64,000 nucleotides of DNA from Leucobacter triazinivorans. GTDB lineage: Bacteria; Actinomycetota; Actinomycetes; Actinomycetales; Microbacteriaceae. Under the pieces are notes generated by a model that was not told where the DNA came from, ran no database searches, and saw only the letters and a list, made by a program, of their open reading frames with translations. Where the stretch lies: contig NZ_CP035806.1 in the NCBI RefSeq assembly GCF_004208635.1, positions 744,001 to 808,000 of the forward strand. The letters run 5' to 3'. Both the position numbers and the translations under genes were made by a program. Shown here piece after piece: positions 32,926-41,421 of this stretch; within the stretch, counting starts at the first letter, position 1, and every line of letters begins with the position of its first letter.

Positions 32926-33708
32926 TCACCCGCGGGCGCGCGCGACGAGTGCCTCGAAGAGGCGAGCCCGGTCCTGCGTGTCTGCCTGCGGCTCCTCGGG
33001 ATGCCACTGAACGCCCAGCACCCAGCTCGCCTCACGGTGCTCGGTGCCCTCGACGATGCCATCGTGAGCGCGGGCCGTCGCCCGCAACGCGGGAGCCACT
33101 TCGGCCACGGCCTGGTGGTGGCCGTTGCGCACCGTGACGTCGGTGCGGCCCAGGATCCGCGCGATCTCGGAGCCGGGCTGCAGCCGCACCCGCTCGTCGA
33201 TGAACAGCGGCTCCCCGACGCCGCCGTGGTGCATCTCCCAGTCGGCGATGTCGGGGATCAGGGTGCCCCCGAACGCCACGTTGAGCAGTTGCGAGCCGCG
33301 GCAGATCGCCAGTGTCGGCAGATCTCTGCGCACGGACTCCCGGATCAGGTCGAGGCAGTAGTCGTCCCCTCGGCGGTCGACGCCGTAGAGGTTCGCCGGC
33401 ACGGGCCCATCGTACGCGTAGCAGGCGACATCCACGTCGCCTCCGCCGAGGAACACGATCCCCCGCGCGTCGGCGAACACCTCGTCGGAGGCGGCGAGTC
33501 GCTCTGCCGCCGAATCGACCAGCCGGGGCCGTCCGCCGGCCTCGCGCACCGCCGCGAAGGCGATCCTCGTGAACTCGTCCTGCAGATCGTGCGCCCCGCG
33601 GTCCATCCCGGGGAAGGTGAGCGACACCACCATCGGGATCAGCGGCCCGTTCGGGTCCTCTGCCTCAGGCGTCAGGAAGGGTGCGGGATCCACGGCGAGG
33701 TCGGCCAT
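32926..33708 (-). CDS. Second gamma-glutamyl-GABA hydrolase-like protein (PuuD family)
   Basis: A 260-residue class-I GATase-fold hydrolase with the same plan as the one at 25135: GGGDVDVACYAYDGP, nucleophile AICRGSQLLNVAFGGTLIPD, NGHHQAVAEV and GVQWHPEE. ATG 33708 follows AAAGGA. Two PuuD-like enzymes in one region suggest either two gamma-glutamyl substrates or substrates of different chain length. It follows the APC permease on the same strand, separated by a 25-bp perfect hairpin, and its stop lies 15 bp from the repeat that flanks the IS. Confidence 0.88.
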   Translation of the reverse strand: MADLAVDPAPFLTPEAEDPNGPLIPMVVSLTFPGMDRGAHDLQDEFTRIAFAAVREAGGRPRLVDSAAERLAASDEVFADARGIVFLGGGDVDVACYAYDGPVPANLYGVDRRGDDYCLDLIRESVRRDLPTLAICRGSQLLNVAFGGTLIPDIADWEMHHGGVGEPLFIDERVRLQPGSEIARILGRTDVTVRNGHHQAVAEVAPALRATARAHDGIVEGTEHREASWVLGVQWHPEEPQADTQDRARLFEALVARARG

Positions 33709-33759
33709 CGGAAGTCCTTTCGGGTGCGGTGCGATGTGCACGGGATTCGGGTGACGGAG

Positions 33760-33814
33760 CAGGAGTCCCGCTGCGCTGCTACGCCGGGTGCGTAGCAGCG
33801 CAGCGGGACTCCTG
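33760..33814 (-). terminator. 25-bp perfect hairpin after the APC permease
   Basis: Arms 33760-33784 and 33790-33814 are perfect 25-bp inverted copies (starting CAGGAGTCCCGCTGCG) around the 5-nt loop CGGGT. There is no U-run. It lies between the permease stop (33843) and the start of the PuuD-like gene, so it should strongly attenuate or end the permease transcript. Confidence 0.7.
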
Positions 33815-33842
33815 TCTGCCGGGTGCGACGAGACTCTCGGGA

Positions 33843-35348
33843 TCAGCCCACGGCCGTCGTCGTCTTGATCGGACCGCTCGCGTCGCCGGCCGGCGCGTCG
33901 CCGCGCTGGTAGGCCTTCGAGGCGAGCATGTAGATCCAGCCGACCGCGATCACACCGACGGTGGTCATGATCAGCAGGTAGTCCTCGGCCCAGCCGCCAC
34001 CGGTCTCGCGCGGCCAGATGATATTGGCCACCGCGGCGACACCCCAGATCAGCGCCAGGATGTTGACCGGGTAGGCCCAGGCTCCGAGACGGAACTTTCC
34101 GGCAGGCTTCCATCCGAGCACCCGGGCGCGCAGCGCCGCGAGCACCACCATCTGGAAGCCGATGTAGATGCCGACGGTACCGAATCCGACCATCGCGGTC
34201 AGCGCGTCCTCGAGCATCAGCGAGAGCACGACCACGGCCGCGGGGAAAAACGCTGCCGTGAGCAGCGCATTGCTGGGCACGTGACGCTTCTCATTGAAGC
34301 GGGCGAGGAAATTCGATGCCGGGAGGAAGCCGTCGCGCGCCATCGAGTAGACGAGACGGCTCGCCGCGGCCTGCAGGCTCGTGATGCACGAGATGAACGC
34401 GATCACCACGATGAGCATGACGATCGGGAACACGGGCCCGAAGGCACTCTGCAGCGCCTCGCCGATCGGGTCGGCGACGTCGCCGCTCGCGACGGCGGCG
34501 AAGTCGGGAACCGCGAACACGAGCGAGAAGACGAGCACGTTCGCCGCGAATCCGCCGATGTAGAGCGTCATCCGCATGGCCTTGGGTACGCGAGCGCTCG
34601 GATCCTTGATCTCCTCGGCCACGTCGCCGTTCGCCTCGAAGCCGTAGTAGGCGAACATGCCGATGAGCGCAGCGGCCGCGAAGGCGCCGAAGTACCCGCC
34701 CGGAGCGTTGTCGCCGATGCCCTGGTTGTCGAAGACGACCGACCAGTCCTGCTTGCGGTGGAAGATCAGCAGGTACAGGCTGATGCCGACCGCGCCGATC
34801 ATCTCGGCGGTGAGACCGATCGTGGCCGCGAGGCTCAGCACACGAGTGCCGGAGAAGTTCAGGATCGTGGCGATCACGAGCGTGCCGAGGGCGATCAGCA
34901 CGGTGCCGCCGGCACCGACTCCTCCGCCGAAGATCGAGGCGACGAACGGCGCGGCGCCGTAGGCCACAGCGGCGAGCGTGCCCACCAGTGCCACGACGTA
35001 GATCCAGCCGTTCATCCAGGCCCACTTGCGACCCCAGAGACGGCGCGACCAGGGGTAGACCCCGCCCGCCACCGGATAGTTCGACACCACCTCTCCGAAG
35101 ATCAGCGCGACGAGGAACTGGCCGACGAGTGCGATCACGAGGGCCCAGGCCATGGGCGGACCCGCCTGGCCGAGCGAGATCGCGAACATCGAGTAGACGC
35201 CCGCGATCGGAGAGAGATAGGTGAAGCCGAGCGAAACGTTGCCCCAGAAGCTCATCTCGCGCTTGAAGGTCGTGTCGTAGGAGTAGCCGAGCGACGCGAG
35301 GTGTGCCGCGTCCTCGTCGTGCTCCACGACGTCGTTGTTGTGTGACAT
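33843..35348 (-). CDS. APC-superfamily amino-acid/amine permease
   Basis: A 501-residue permease with about 12 hydrophobic helices and the APC signature near TM1 (FWGNVSLGFTYLSPIAGVYSMFAISLGQAGPP is the TM1 region; only part is needed to see the unwound-helix SPI.GVYS). ATG 35348 gives MSHNNDVVEHDEDAAHLASLGY, a typical acidic start of this subgroup, near the BAT1/GABA-permease-like type. It probably imports the amine or amino acid used by the neighbouring catabolic genes. GGGAG lies 11 bp upstream. The promoter region has palindromes at 35421-35430 and 35442-35455. Confidence 0.9.
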   Translation of the reverse strand: MSHNNDVVEHDEDAAHLASLGYSYDTTFKREMSFWGNVSLGFTYLSPIAGVYSMFAISLGQAGPPMAWALVIALVGQFLVALIFGEVVSNYPVAGGVYPWSRRLWGRKWAWMNGWIYVVALVGTLAAVAYGAAPFVASIFGGGVGAGGTVLIALGTLVIATILNFSGTRVLSLAATIGLTAEMIGAVGISLYLLIFHRKQDWSVVFDNQGIGDNAPGGYFGAFAAAALIGMFAYYGFEANGDVAEEIKDPSARVPKAMRMTLYIGGFAANVLVFSLVFAVPDFAAVASGDVADPIGEALQSAFGPVFPIVMLIVVIAFISCITSLQAAASRLVYSMARDGFLPASNFLARFNEKRHVPSNALLTAAFFPAAVVVLSLMLEDALTAMVGFGTVGIYIGFQMVVLAALRARVLGWKPAGKFRLGAWAYPVNILALIWGVAAVANIIWPRETGGGWAEDYLLIMTTVGVIAVGWIYMLASKAYQRGDAPAGDASGPIKTTTAVG

Positions 35349-35420
35349 GGTCGTTGGTACTCCCTTGTACATCCGCCAGTGGAACGGGTGCTCGATGCCG
35401 AGCACCGCACATACAACCTA

Positions 35421-35455
35421 CATCTAGATGTTTTTCTCAGGCAAGTGTTTACTTG
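35421..35455. promoter_or_regulatory. Palindromes upstream of APC permease
   Basis: CATCTAGATG (35421-35430, perfect) and CAAGT-GTTT-ACTTG (35442-35455, perfect 5-4-5) lie in AT-rich sequence. ATGTTTTTC between them resembles ATGTTTTAC in the P450/reductase region, so the same regulator may act at both sites. The rest of the 35349-35618 gap holds no gene. Confidence 0.4.
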
Positions 35456-35561
35456 AATCCTGCGAAGAGAATTGCCAAATCAGCTTTTCATTCATGCATA
35501 TGTAAATGAATTATTTCAGCGAGATGTCGAATGACGGTCGCGTCCGCCCGGGCGCACAGCA

Positions 35562-35604
35562 GCGCGGCGGGGCCCGGCGCCCGCGGCACCCGGCCCCGCC
35601 GCGC
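35562..35604 (-). terminator. Terminator-like hairpin after cupin gene
   Basis: Perfect 13-bp arms GCGCGGCGGGGCC (35562-35574) and GGCCCCGCCGCGC (35592-35604), 15 bp beyond the cupin stop. No U-tract. Confidence 0.5.
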
Positions 35605-35618
35605 GGAGACACTCGAGT

Positions 35619-35975
35619 TCAGAGCATCACGTAGAACTTCTCGAGCGCCTCCGTGATCTCCCAGGTGCCCTTCCACCCGGCGGGGAACGAGGCGACGCTC
35701 CCCGGAAGCAGCTCGACCGGCTCTCCCCCGTCCTCCGTCGCGACGAGGCGCCCCTTGAGCACGTGGATCACCTCGCCCATGTCGACGAAGTTCCACTCCG
35801 ACACTCCCGGCTCGCAGCGCCAGAAGCCGGTGTGCACACCCTTCTCGGCGTCGCTCGTGAACTCTTCGAGCCACGTGCGCGTGGGCCCGGTCGTCGAGGT
35901 GCCGAGCGGCGCCTCCAGATCTCCGGCCTCGGGGATTCGATCGAAGACCTCTGCCACCACTGCATGCTGCGTCAC
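35619..35975 (-). CDS. Small cupin protein (DUF861/cupin_3-like)
   Basis: A 118-residue single-domain cupin from GTG 35975 with GGAGG 6 bp upstream. FWRCEPGVSEWNFVDMGEVIHVLKGRLVATEDGGEPVELLPGSVASFPAGWKGTWEITE contains the two beta-motifs (shown here by their ends WRCEPG and FPAGWKGTWEI), typical of cupin_3/DUF861 proteins, which often sit with amine or ureide catabolism genes. The usual His metal ligands are not obvious, so an enzymatic role is uncertain. It lies 59 bp after the NTF2-like gene on the same strand. Confidence 0.75.
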   Translation of the reverse strand: MTQHAVVAEVFDRIPEAGDLEAPLGTSTTGPTRTWLEEFTSDAEKGVHTGFWRCEPGVSEWNFVDMGEVIHVLKGRLVATEDGGEPVELLPGSVASFPAGWKGTWEITEALEKFYVML

Positions 35976-36034
35976 TGCAACCTCCTCAGATGCGGTCGAC
36001 CATCGACGCGCACGAGATGACCTTACCCGCAACC

Positions 36035-36385
36035 TCAGACGGTCGTGAACACCTTACTGGTGATGCGCCACTCGCCGCCCCGCCGGATCAGCCCGAAGAA
36101 GTTGCGGAAGTCGGCTCCCAGGAAGCCCCGCTCGTCGAGTACCGCACTGGCGACGTCGCCGACGATCTCGATGCTGTGGATCTCGGAGGAGTACCCGCTT
36201 CCCGCAGGCTGCGCGGTGCCCACGACGTTCGCGGCGAAGTCGGCGCCGCTCATCGTGACGTAGTCCGCACCCAGATACCCCCACATGACCGCGTGGTCGT
36301 CGAAGGCGTCGCGCACGCGCTCCGCATCGGCCGCCGCGCAACCGTCGACGTATTTCTGGACCGCGGCTCTCACTGCTTCGTGCAT
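36035..36385 (-). CDS. NTF2-like/SnoaL-like small protein
   Basis: A 116-residue cone-fold protein: VQKYVDGCAAADAERVRDAF at the N-terminus, IHSIEIVGDVASAVLDE in the middle, and FFGLIRRGGEWRITSKVF at the end, matching the putative lumazine-binding/NTF2-like group. Function is not predictable. It is divergent from agmatine deiminase across a 141-bp gap containing a palindrome (36475-36488), and heads the cupin gene. Confidence 0.75.
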   Translation of the reverse strand: MHEAVRAAVQKYVDGCAAADAERVRDAFDDHAVMWGYLGADYVTMSGADFAANVVGTAQPAGSGYSSEIHSIEIVGDVASAVLDERGFLGADFRNFFGLIRRGGEWRITSKVFTTV

Positions 36386-36474
36386 GACGCCATGATAGCC
36401 GAGAAGAATCTACGATTGGAGAAATATACGACCACACCCGATCTCCGAGCGGGCGCGTGCTTATTGGTCATACT

Positions 36475-36488
36475 GCCAGTAGACTGGC
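36475..36488. promoter_or_regulatory. Operator-like palindrome upstream of agmatine deiminase
   Basis: GCCAGT-AG-ACTGGC is a perfect 6-2-6 inverted repeat 38 bp before the start codon. It contains TAGACT, a possible -10 hexamer, so a bound regulator would block the promoter. Confidence 0.45.
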
Positions 36489-36526
36489 GCTCACCCACTA
36501 TCCCCGCAGGATCATAAGGAGCACCG

Positions 36527-37552
36527 ATGACGACGTGGCGCATGCCCATCGAAGGACACGAGCAGGAGCGGCTCTGGCTCGCGTGGCCGACGAGCGGCTA
36601 CACGCTCGGCGACACGGAGGCCGAGGTCGAGGAGGCGCGCACCACATGGGCGGCCGTCGCGAATGCGGCCAGTGAGTTCGAGGCCGTCACCGTGGTCGTG
36701 AACCCCGGCGATGAGGGCATTGCGGCACAGTACCTCTCGGCGCAGATCGACCGCATCACCGCGCCCCTCGACGACGCCTGGATGCGCGACATCGGACCGA
36801 GCTTCGTGATCGGCGACGACGGCCGGCTCGGTGCGGTGAACTTCGTCTTCAACGGCTGGGGCGCTCAGGACTGGGCCAGCTGGGAGCACGACCAGCACAT
36901 CGGCCGCATCGTCGCCGAGGCCGCCGGAGCGGAGCTGATCGACTCGGAGATGACGAACGAGGGCGGCGGCATCCAGGTCGACGGCACCGGGCACGTCATC
37001 CTCACGAAGACCGTGCAGCTCGATCCGGGCCGCAACCCCGGGTGGACCGAAGAGCGGGTGGAGGCCGAGCTGGCCCGCACGATCGGCACCACGAGCGCGA
37101 TGTGGCTGCCCCGCGGCCTCACCCGCGACCACGACACCTTCGGTACCCGCGGCCACTCCGACATCCTCGCCGCGTTCGCGTCGCCCGAGGTGCTGCTCAT
37201 GCACCGGCAGGACGCCGAATCCCACCCCGATCATCTGATCGCGCAGACCAACCGCGCGGTGGCGGAGCGGTACCGCGCGGACACCGCCTCGAGCTTCGAG
37301 ATCCTCGATCTCCCCGCGCCGACGACACTGCGCGACGAAGAGGGCTTCGTCGACTACAGCTACATCAATCACGTCGTGCTCAACGGCGCGGTGCTGGCCT
37401 GCGCGTTCGACGACCCGGCCGACGACCAGGCCCTCGCCACCCTGCGCGAGGTGTATCCCGGACGCCGGGTGATCGGGATCGACGCGCGCCCGCTGTTCGC
37501 CCGCGGCGGCGGGATCCACTGCATCACCCAGCAGCAGCCGAAGGTCGGCTGA
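36527..37552 (+). CDS. aguA: Agmatine deiminase (guanidino-modifying family)
   Basis: A 341-residue member of the peptidyl-arginine-deiminase-like family, which converts agmatine to N-carbamoylputrescine. Motifs: AWMRDIGPSFV (substrate Asp), NEGGGIQVDGTGHVILT, RGHSDILAAFASPEVLL (catalytic His region) and the nucleophilic Cys in RGGGIHCITQQQP at the C-terminus. ATG 36527 follows AAGGAG. The context (permease, PuuD-like enzymes, GS-like ligase, aldehyde dehydrogenase) supports polyamine or guanidino-amine breakdown, although no N-carbamoylputrescine amidase is in the window. Confidence 0.88.
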   Translation: MTTWRMPIEGHEQERLWLAWPTSGYTLGDTEAEVEEARTTWAAVANAASEFEAVTVVVNPGDEGIAAQYLSAQIDRITAPLDDAWMRDIGPSFVIGDDGRLGAVNFVFNGWGAQDWASWEHDQHIGRIVAEAAGAELIDSEMTNEGGGIQVDGTGHVILTKTVQLDPGRNPGWTEERVEAELARTIGTTSAMWLPRGLTRDHDTFGTRGHSDILAAFASPEVLLMHRQDAESHPDHLIAQTNRAVAERYRADTASSFEILDLPAPTTLRDEEGFVDYSYINHVVLNGAVLACAFDDPADDQALATLREVYPGRRVIGIDARPLFARGGGIHCITQQQPKVG

Positions 37553-37590
37553 GCCGCACCGTCGCCCGGGGGCCTTGCCAGCACTTCGCA

Positions 37591-37634
37591 CGCACACTCC
37601 CGCACGGTTCACGCCTGCGGGAGTGTGCGTTTCT
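37591..37634 (+). terminator. Terminator after agmatine deiminase
   Basis: Perfect 14-bp arms CGCACACTCCCGCA (37591-37604) and TGCGGGAGTGTGCG (37616-37629) followed by TTTCT. The best intrinsic terminator in the window. Confidence 0.75.
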
Positions 37635-37730
37635 GCCACAGGCGACGACAACGCTTCATGCCAGGATGGCCTCATACTCCGCTCCATCGACAGAGCGGCT
37701 GCATCGGCACCCGAACACTAAGGAACCCGC

Positions 37731-39251
37731 ATGTCCCACGAGACCCTCTCTCCCGAGCTCGAGGCCGTCGTCGCGCGCGCCGCCGCGGCAGCTCCCGCGT
37801 TCGCCGCGACCAGCCCCGAAGACCGCGCCCGCGCGATCGTCGCCGTCGCCGATGCGCTCGAAACCGCGAAGAGCGACCTCGTCACCATCGGCATCCGCGA
37901 GACCGGCCTCACCGAAGCCCGCCTCTCCAGCGAGGTCACCCGCACCGCCGTGCAGCTGCGCCTCTTCGCAGACACCCTCGTCGACGGCGGCTACCTCGAC
38001 GCCCGCATCGATCCCGCAGACCCCGACTTCGCCCTCGGCGTGCGCCCCGACATCCGCCGCACCCACCTGCCCCTCGGCCCGGTCATCAACTTCTCGGCCT
38101 CCAACTTCCCCTTCGCGTTCTCCGTCATGGGCGGCGACTCCGCCGCGATCCTCGCCGCCGGCTGCCCCCTGATCGTCAAAGCCCACTCCGGCCACCCCGA
38201 ACTCTCCGACGCGACCGCCGAGGTCGCCGCGACCGCCCTCGCCGCCGCCGGCATGCCCGACGGCGTGTTCCACCTCATCCACGGCCGCGAAGCCGGCGTC
38301 GCCGTCCTCAAGGATCCCCGCATCAAAGCGGGCGCCTTCACCGGCTCCATCACCGTCGGCCGCCTCCTCGCCGACATCGCCGCGAACCGCCCCGCCCCCA
38401 TCCCGTTCTACGGCGAACTCGGCAGCGTCAACCCCGTCTTCATCACCGCCGGCGCCATCGCCGAACGCGCCGACGTGATCGCGAGCGGCTACCTCACCAG
38501 CGTCTCAGGCTCCGCCGGACAGCTCTGCACCAAACCCGGCTTCGCCTTCATCCCCGCAGGATCCGCCCTCCCCGAGGCGATCCGCGCCGCAGCCGACGAA
38601 CTCCCCGAGCACCGCCTCCTCGACCCCCGCATCGCGCGAAGCTTCGCCGAGCGCCGCGACGCGATCCTCGCCTCCCCCGGCGTGCGCCCCGTCATCGACG
38701 GCGGCATCCGCTTCGACGAGCACGGGCACGGCTGGGCCACCCCCACCATCGTCGCCGTCTCCCTCGACGACTTCCGCCACAGCAAGGAAGCCCTCGTCGA
38801 AGAAGCCTTCGGCCCCCTCTCCATCCTCGTCGAAACCCCCGCCGACACCGACCACGCCGCCCTCATGCCCGAGTTCACCGAAGGCAACCTCACCGGCACC
38901 CTCCACCTCAGCGCAGACGAAGCCACCGGCGACACCCCCAACGCCGCCGAACTGCACGCCCTCGTCGACGCCCTCGCCCAGCAAGTCGGACGCGTCCTCT
39001 TCAACGGCTGGTCCACCGGCGTCGCCGTCACCCCCGCACAACAACACGGCGGCCCCTGGCCCGCCACCACCAACGACTCCAGCACCTCCGTCGGCACCGC
39101 CGCCATCACCCGATTCCTCCGCCCCGTCGCCTACCAGAACGCCCCCACCGCATTCCTCCCCGCACCCCTCCGCGACGACAACCCCCTCAGCGTGCCACAA
39201 TCCATCGCACCCGCCGGAGAATCCAAGAGCTGGGGACACCGCTGGCACTGA
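37731..39251 (+). CDS. NADP-dependent aldehyde dehydrogenase (2,5-dioxovalerate type)
   Basis: A 506-residue aldehyde dehydrogenase of the alpha-ketoglutaric-semialdehyde group. It shows INFSASNFPFAFSVMGGDSA, the cofactor loop FTGSITVGRLL, the general-base Glu in YGELGSVNPVF and the nucleophilic Cys in SGSAGQLCTKPG. It would oxidise an aldehyde formed from an amine or sugar acid. It follows a terminator, so it has its own promoter. Codon use differs from the neighbours: Glu is often GAA and third positions favour C over G, which hints at separate acquisition. Confidence 0.9.
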   Translation: MSHETLSPELEAVVARAAAAAPAFAATSPEDRARAIVAVADALETAKSDLVTIGIRETGLTEARLSSEVTRTAVQLRLFADTLVDGGYLDARIDPADPDFALGVRPDIRRTHLPLGPVINFSASNFPFAFSVMGGDSAAILAAGCPLIVKAHSGHPELSDATAEVAATALAAAGMPDGVFHLIHGREAGVAVLKDPRIKAGAFTGSITVGRLLADIAANRPAPIPFYGELGSVNPVFITAGAIAERADVIASGYLTSVSGSAGQLCTKPGFAFIPAGSALPEAIRAAADELPEHRLLDPRIARSFAERRDAILASPGVRPVIDGGIRFDEHGHGWATPTIVAVSLDDFRHSKEALVEEAFGPLSILVETPADTDHAALMPEFTEGNLTGTLHLSADEATGDTPNAAELHALVDALAQQVGRVLFNGWSTGVAVTPAQQHGGPWPATTNDSSTSVGTAAITRFLRPVAYQNAPTAFLPAPLRDDNPLSVPQSIAPAGESKSWGHRWH

Positions 39252-39306
39252 CACGCCCCGCTGAAAATCACTGCGGAAATCCGCTCGACGGCTCTATGCT
39301 GAGGCT

Positions 39307-39693
39307 ATGAAGAAGACACTTGCGGTTCTGGGCCTGCTGGCGACCGCGCTCCTCGGACTGTCCGCATGCGCCGCCGCGGCCAGCACCGATCTCGTCGGCG
39401 TCTGGGGCGACCCGGAGAACGAGGGCAGCCCGTCGCTGGAGTTCACCGCGGGCGCCGACGACGCCGAGGGCGAGTACAGCGGCACCGACGGCTGCAATCG
39501 CGTCGGCGGCGCCTACACGGTGAGCGGCACCACCGTCGATCTCGGCATGATGCGCTCGACCCTCATGTTCTGCGAGGGCGTCGACACCTGGCTCTCCGAG
39601 GCGCGCACAGCGACGCTCGAGGGAGATGCGCTGGCCTTCCTCGACGAGGACGGCCAGCAGATCGGAACGCTCGCGCGCCAGAGCGGCTCCTAG
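39307..39693 (+). CDS. META-domain-like lipoprotein
   Basis: A 128-residue protein with a lipoprotein signal (lipobox LSAC, Cys21). The mature part (LVGVWGDPENEGSPSLEF, TDGCNRVGGAYTVSGTTVDL, MMRSTLMFCEG) has the GxW...GxDGCN pattern of META/HslJ-like domains. The role of these envelope proteins is unknown. TATGCT just upstream (39295-39300) could be the -10. It is convergent with cassette 2. Confidence 0.75.
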   Translation: MKKTLAVLGLLATALLGLSACAAAASTDLVGVWGDPENEGSPSLEFTAGADDAEGEYSGTDGCNRVGGAYTVSGTTVDLGMMRSTLMFCEGVDTWLSEARTATLEGDALAFLDEDGQQIGTLARQSGS

Positions 39694-39721
39694 GACGTCC
39701 CGGCCGGTCGAGCGAGCGCAG

Positions 39722-40795
39722 CTAGCGGTTCTTGAAGTATCGGAAGAGGTGCGTCTCTCGAGTCGCCGCGAGCGCCAGGCCCGATCCGAGGAATGCGAAC
39801 ACGGCAGCCGGGGCGATGATGCGCAGGCCGAGGACGGCCGCTGACGGAGCATCCGCCGGGATCCCGCTCGCGGCGAACGCGGCGGCGGCCATTCCCGAGA
39901 ACACCACCGCGGGCGCGACCCAGGAGAGCACTTCGAGCCCTGAGATGCACGCGAGATCGGTCTTTTTCATTCCGGCGTGCATCGCGGACGCGAGCTGGAG
40001 CCTTCGCGTTCGCATCGCGACGCAGCCGAGCCCGAGGGCGGTCGCGCCCGCAGCGCCGGCCGCGAAGCGGGTGATCCGCTGCTCGAATCGTTCCGCGCCG
40101 TCGAATGCTCGTCCGAGCGAGGGGTTGAGCTGCGCCAGCGCTGGAGGCTCCGCGTTCTCGCCTCCGCTCGCGAGGGTGGTCTGCATGAGCGCGGGGATCT
40201 CATCCGAGGTCGGCCAGACGTCCACCCAGCACTCGTCGAACCGGCCGTTCGAGCCGGCCGGCGCCAGGGCGGCATACCCGAAGCCCGAACGTCTGCCGTC
40301 CGAGGGATACTCGTAGACGCCGGCCACTGCGACGGGTGCGGAGTACCTCGCAGGGAACTCCTCGCCCGACTCGACGCCCAGCGCGTTCGCGGCGTCCCGG
40401 GAGAGGTAGACGCCGGCCGCATCGTCACGCTGCGGATCGAGCAGGTCGGGGAAGCCGCCGGTGACCTCGAACAGCGGAATCGTCGAGGATGGGAGCGTGG
40501 ACGCGGCGATCCCGGTCTCCATGGATCTGACGGCGCCGCTCGCACGCGCGTTGGGAACCGTCGCAAGCGCATCGCATGCAGCACCGTCGATGCGCCCCGG
40601 GGCGGTGATGGTCATGATCGAGGCCCCGGACCGTTGATACCGCAGAGCGTCGTCCGAGATGGTGCGTACCGCGAGGAGTTCCGCGGCGACCAGGCCCGTC
40701 GTCACGATAGAGAGCAGCGAGGCCAGCAGCACCGTGCGCGCGGTCCCGGACGCGATGTTCCGGCCGGCCTCGCGAAGGATCGCACGCAGCCTCAC
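39722..40795 (-). CDS. ABC permease of cassette 2 (MacB/FtsX-like)
   Basis: A 357-residue membrane protein with one N-terminal helix (VLLASLLSIVTTGLVAAELL), an extracytoplasmic domain of about 180 residues, and three C-terminal helices (ITRFAAGAAGATALGLGCVA; VLSWVAPAVVFSGMAAAAFA; LGLRIIAPAAVFAFLGSGLA). The plan is MacB/FtsX-like, but the sequence is shorter and more diverged than the cassette 1 permease. Its start overlaps the ATPase stop by 4 bp. It is the last gene of a five-gene operon headed by a small secreted peptide. Confidence 0.8.
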   Translation of the reverse strand: MRLRAILREAGRNIASGTARTVLLASLLSIVTTGLVAAELLAVRTISDDALRYQRSGASIMTITAPGRIDGAACDALATVPNARASGAVRSMETGIAASTLPSSTIPLFEVTGGFPDLLDPQRDDAAGVYLSRDAANALGVESGEEFPARYSAPVAVAGVYEYPSDGRRSGFGYAALAPAGSNGRFDECWVDVWPTSDEIPALMQTTLASGGENAEPPALAQLNPSLGRAFDGAERFEQRITRFAAGAAGATALGLGCVAMRTRRLQLASAMHAGMKKTDLACISGLEVLSWVAPAVVFSGMAAAAFAASGIPADAPSAAVLGLRIIAPAAVFAFLGSGLALAATRETHLFRYFKNR

Positions 40796-41421
40796 GGTCC
40801 GGCATCCCGAGACGGGGCGACCTGATACTTCCGGAGGTCCACGATGTCGGTGCAGGCGTCGCGCGTCCGCTCATCGTGCGTCGCCACGACGACGATCGTG
40901 TCTTCGGCGGAGATCCGCGCGAGCGAGTCGTTCACCTCACGTGCTGTGGCGAGGTCGAGCTGCGCCGTCGGTTCGTCGACGAGCAGCAGTGCCGGCTCGC
41001 AAGCGATGCCGCGCGCGAGCATGAGACGCTGCGCCTCTCCTCCGGAGAGCGCGCTGAACGGCCGACCGGCGACACGCGCGAGCCCGAACCGCTCGAGCAG
41101 CAGGCGCGCATCGGCGTCGGCACGGGCCGGCTCCTCACCACGGGCGAGACCCGGAAGCGCGACGTGATCGAGCGCGGTACGGTTCGGAACGCCATGAGGG
41201 TTCTGAAACACCCAGGCGACCCTGCCGTCGCCGATCCGCTTGACCGATCCTTCGAGGGGCGCCTCCCATCCGGCGAGCAGGCTGAGCAGCGTGCTCTTGC
41301 CCGAGCCCGATGGGCCGGTGAGCGCGTAGACGTGACCGGGGAGGAAGTCCGCAGTCAGCCCCCGGAACAGCCAGTGCCCGTCCCCGAAGCGATGCCCCAG
41401 CCGGTACGCGCTCACTCGCAT
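40792..41421 (-). CDS. ABC ATPase of cassette 2
   Basis: A 209-residue compact ATPase: Walker A TGPSGSGKST, Q-loop WVFQNPHGV, signature LSGGEAQR, Walker B LLLVDEPTAQLD, H-loop VATHDERT. It lacks the Arg/Ala-rich extension of the cassette 1 ATPase. It overlaps the adaptor gene by 10 bp and the permease gene by 4 bp, so the three are translationally coupled. Confidence 0.9.
   Translation of the reverse strand: MRVSAYRLGHRFGDGHWLFRGLTADFLPGHVYALTGPSGSGKSTLLSLLAGWEAPLEGSVKRIGDGRVAWVFQNPHGVPNRTALDHVALPGLARGEEPARADADARLLLERFGLARVAGRPFSALSGGEAQRLMLARGIACEPALLLVDEPTAQLDLATAREVNDSLARISAEDTIVVVATHDERTRDACTDIVDLRKYQVAPSRDAGP

Noticed and set aside
22233..39306. Integrated prophage or ICE across the accessory region
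   Set aside because: No integrase, tRNA target, phage structural or conjugation genes were found; the only mobile gene is the IS110 transposase, plus the GIY-YIG gene.
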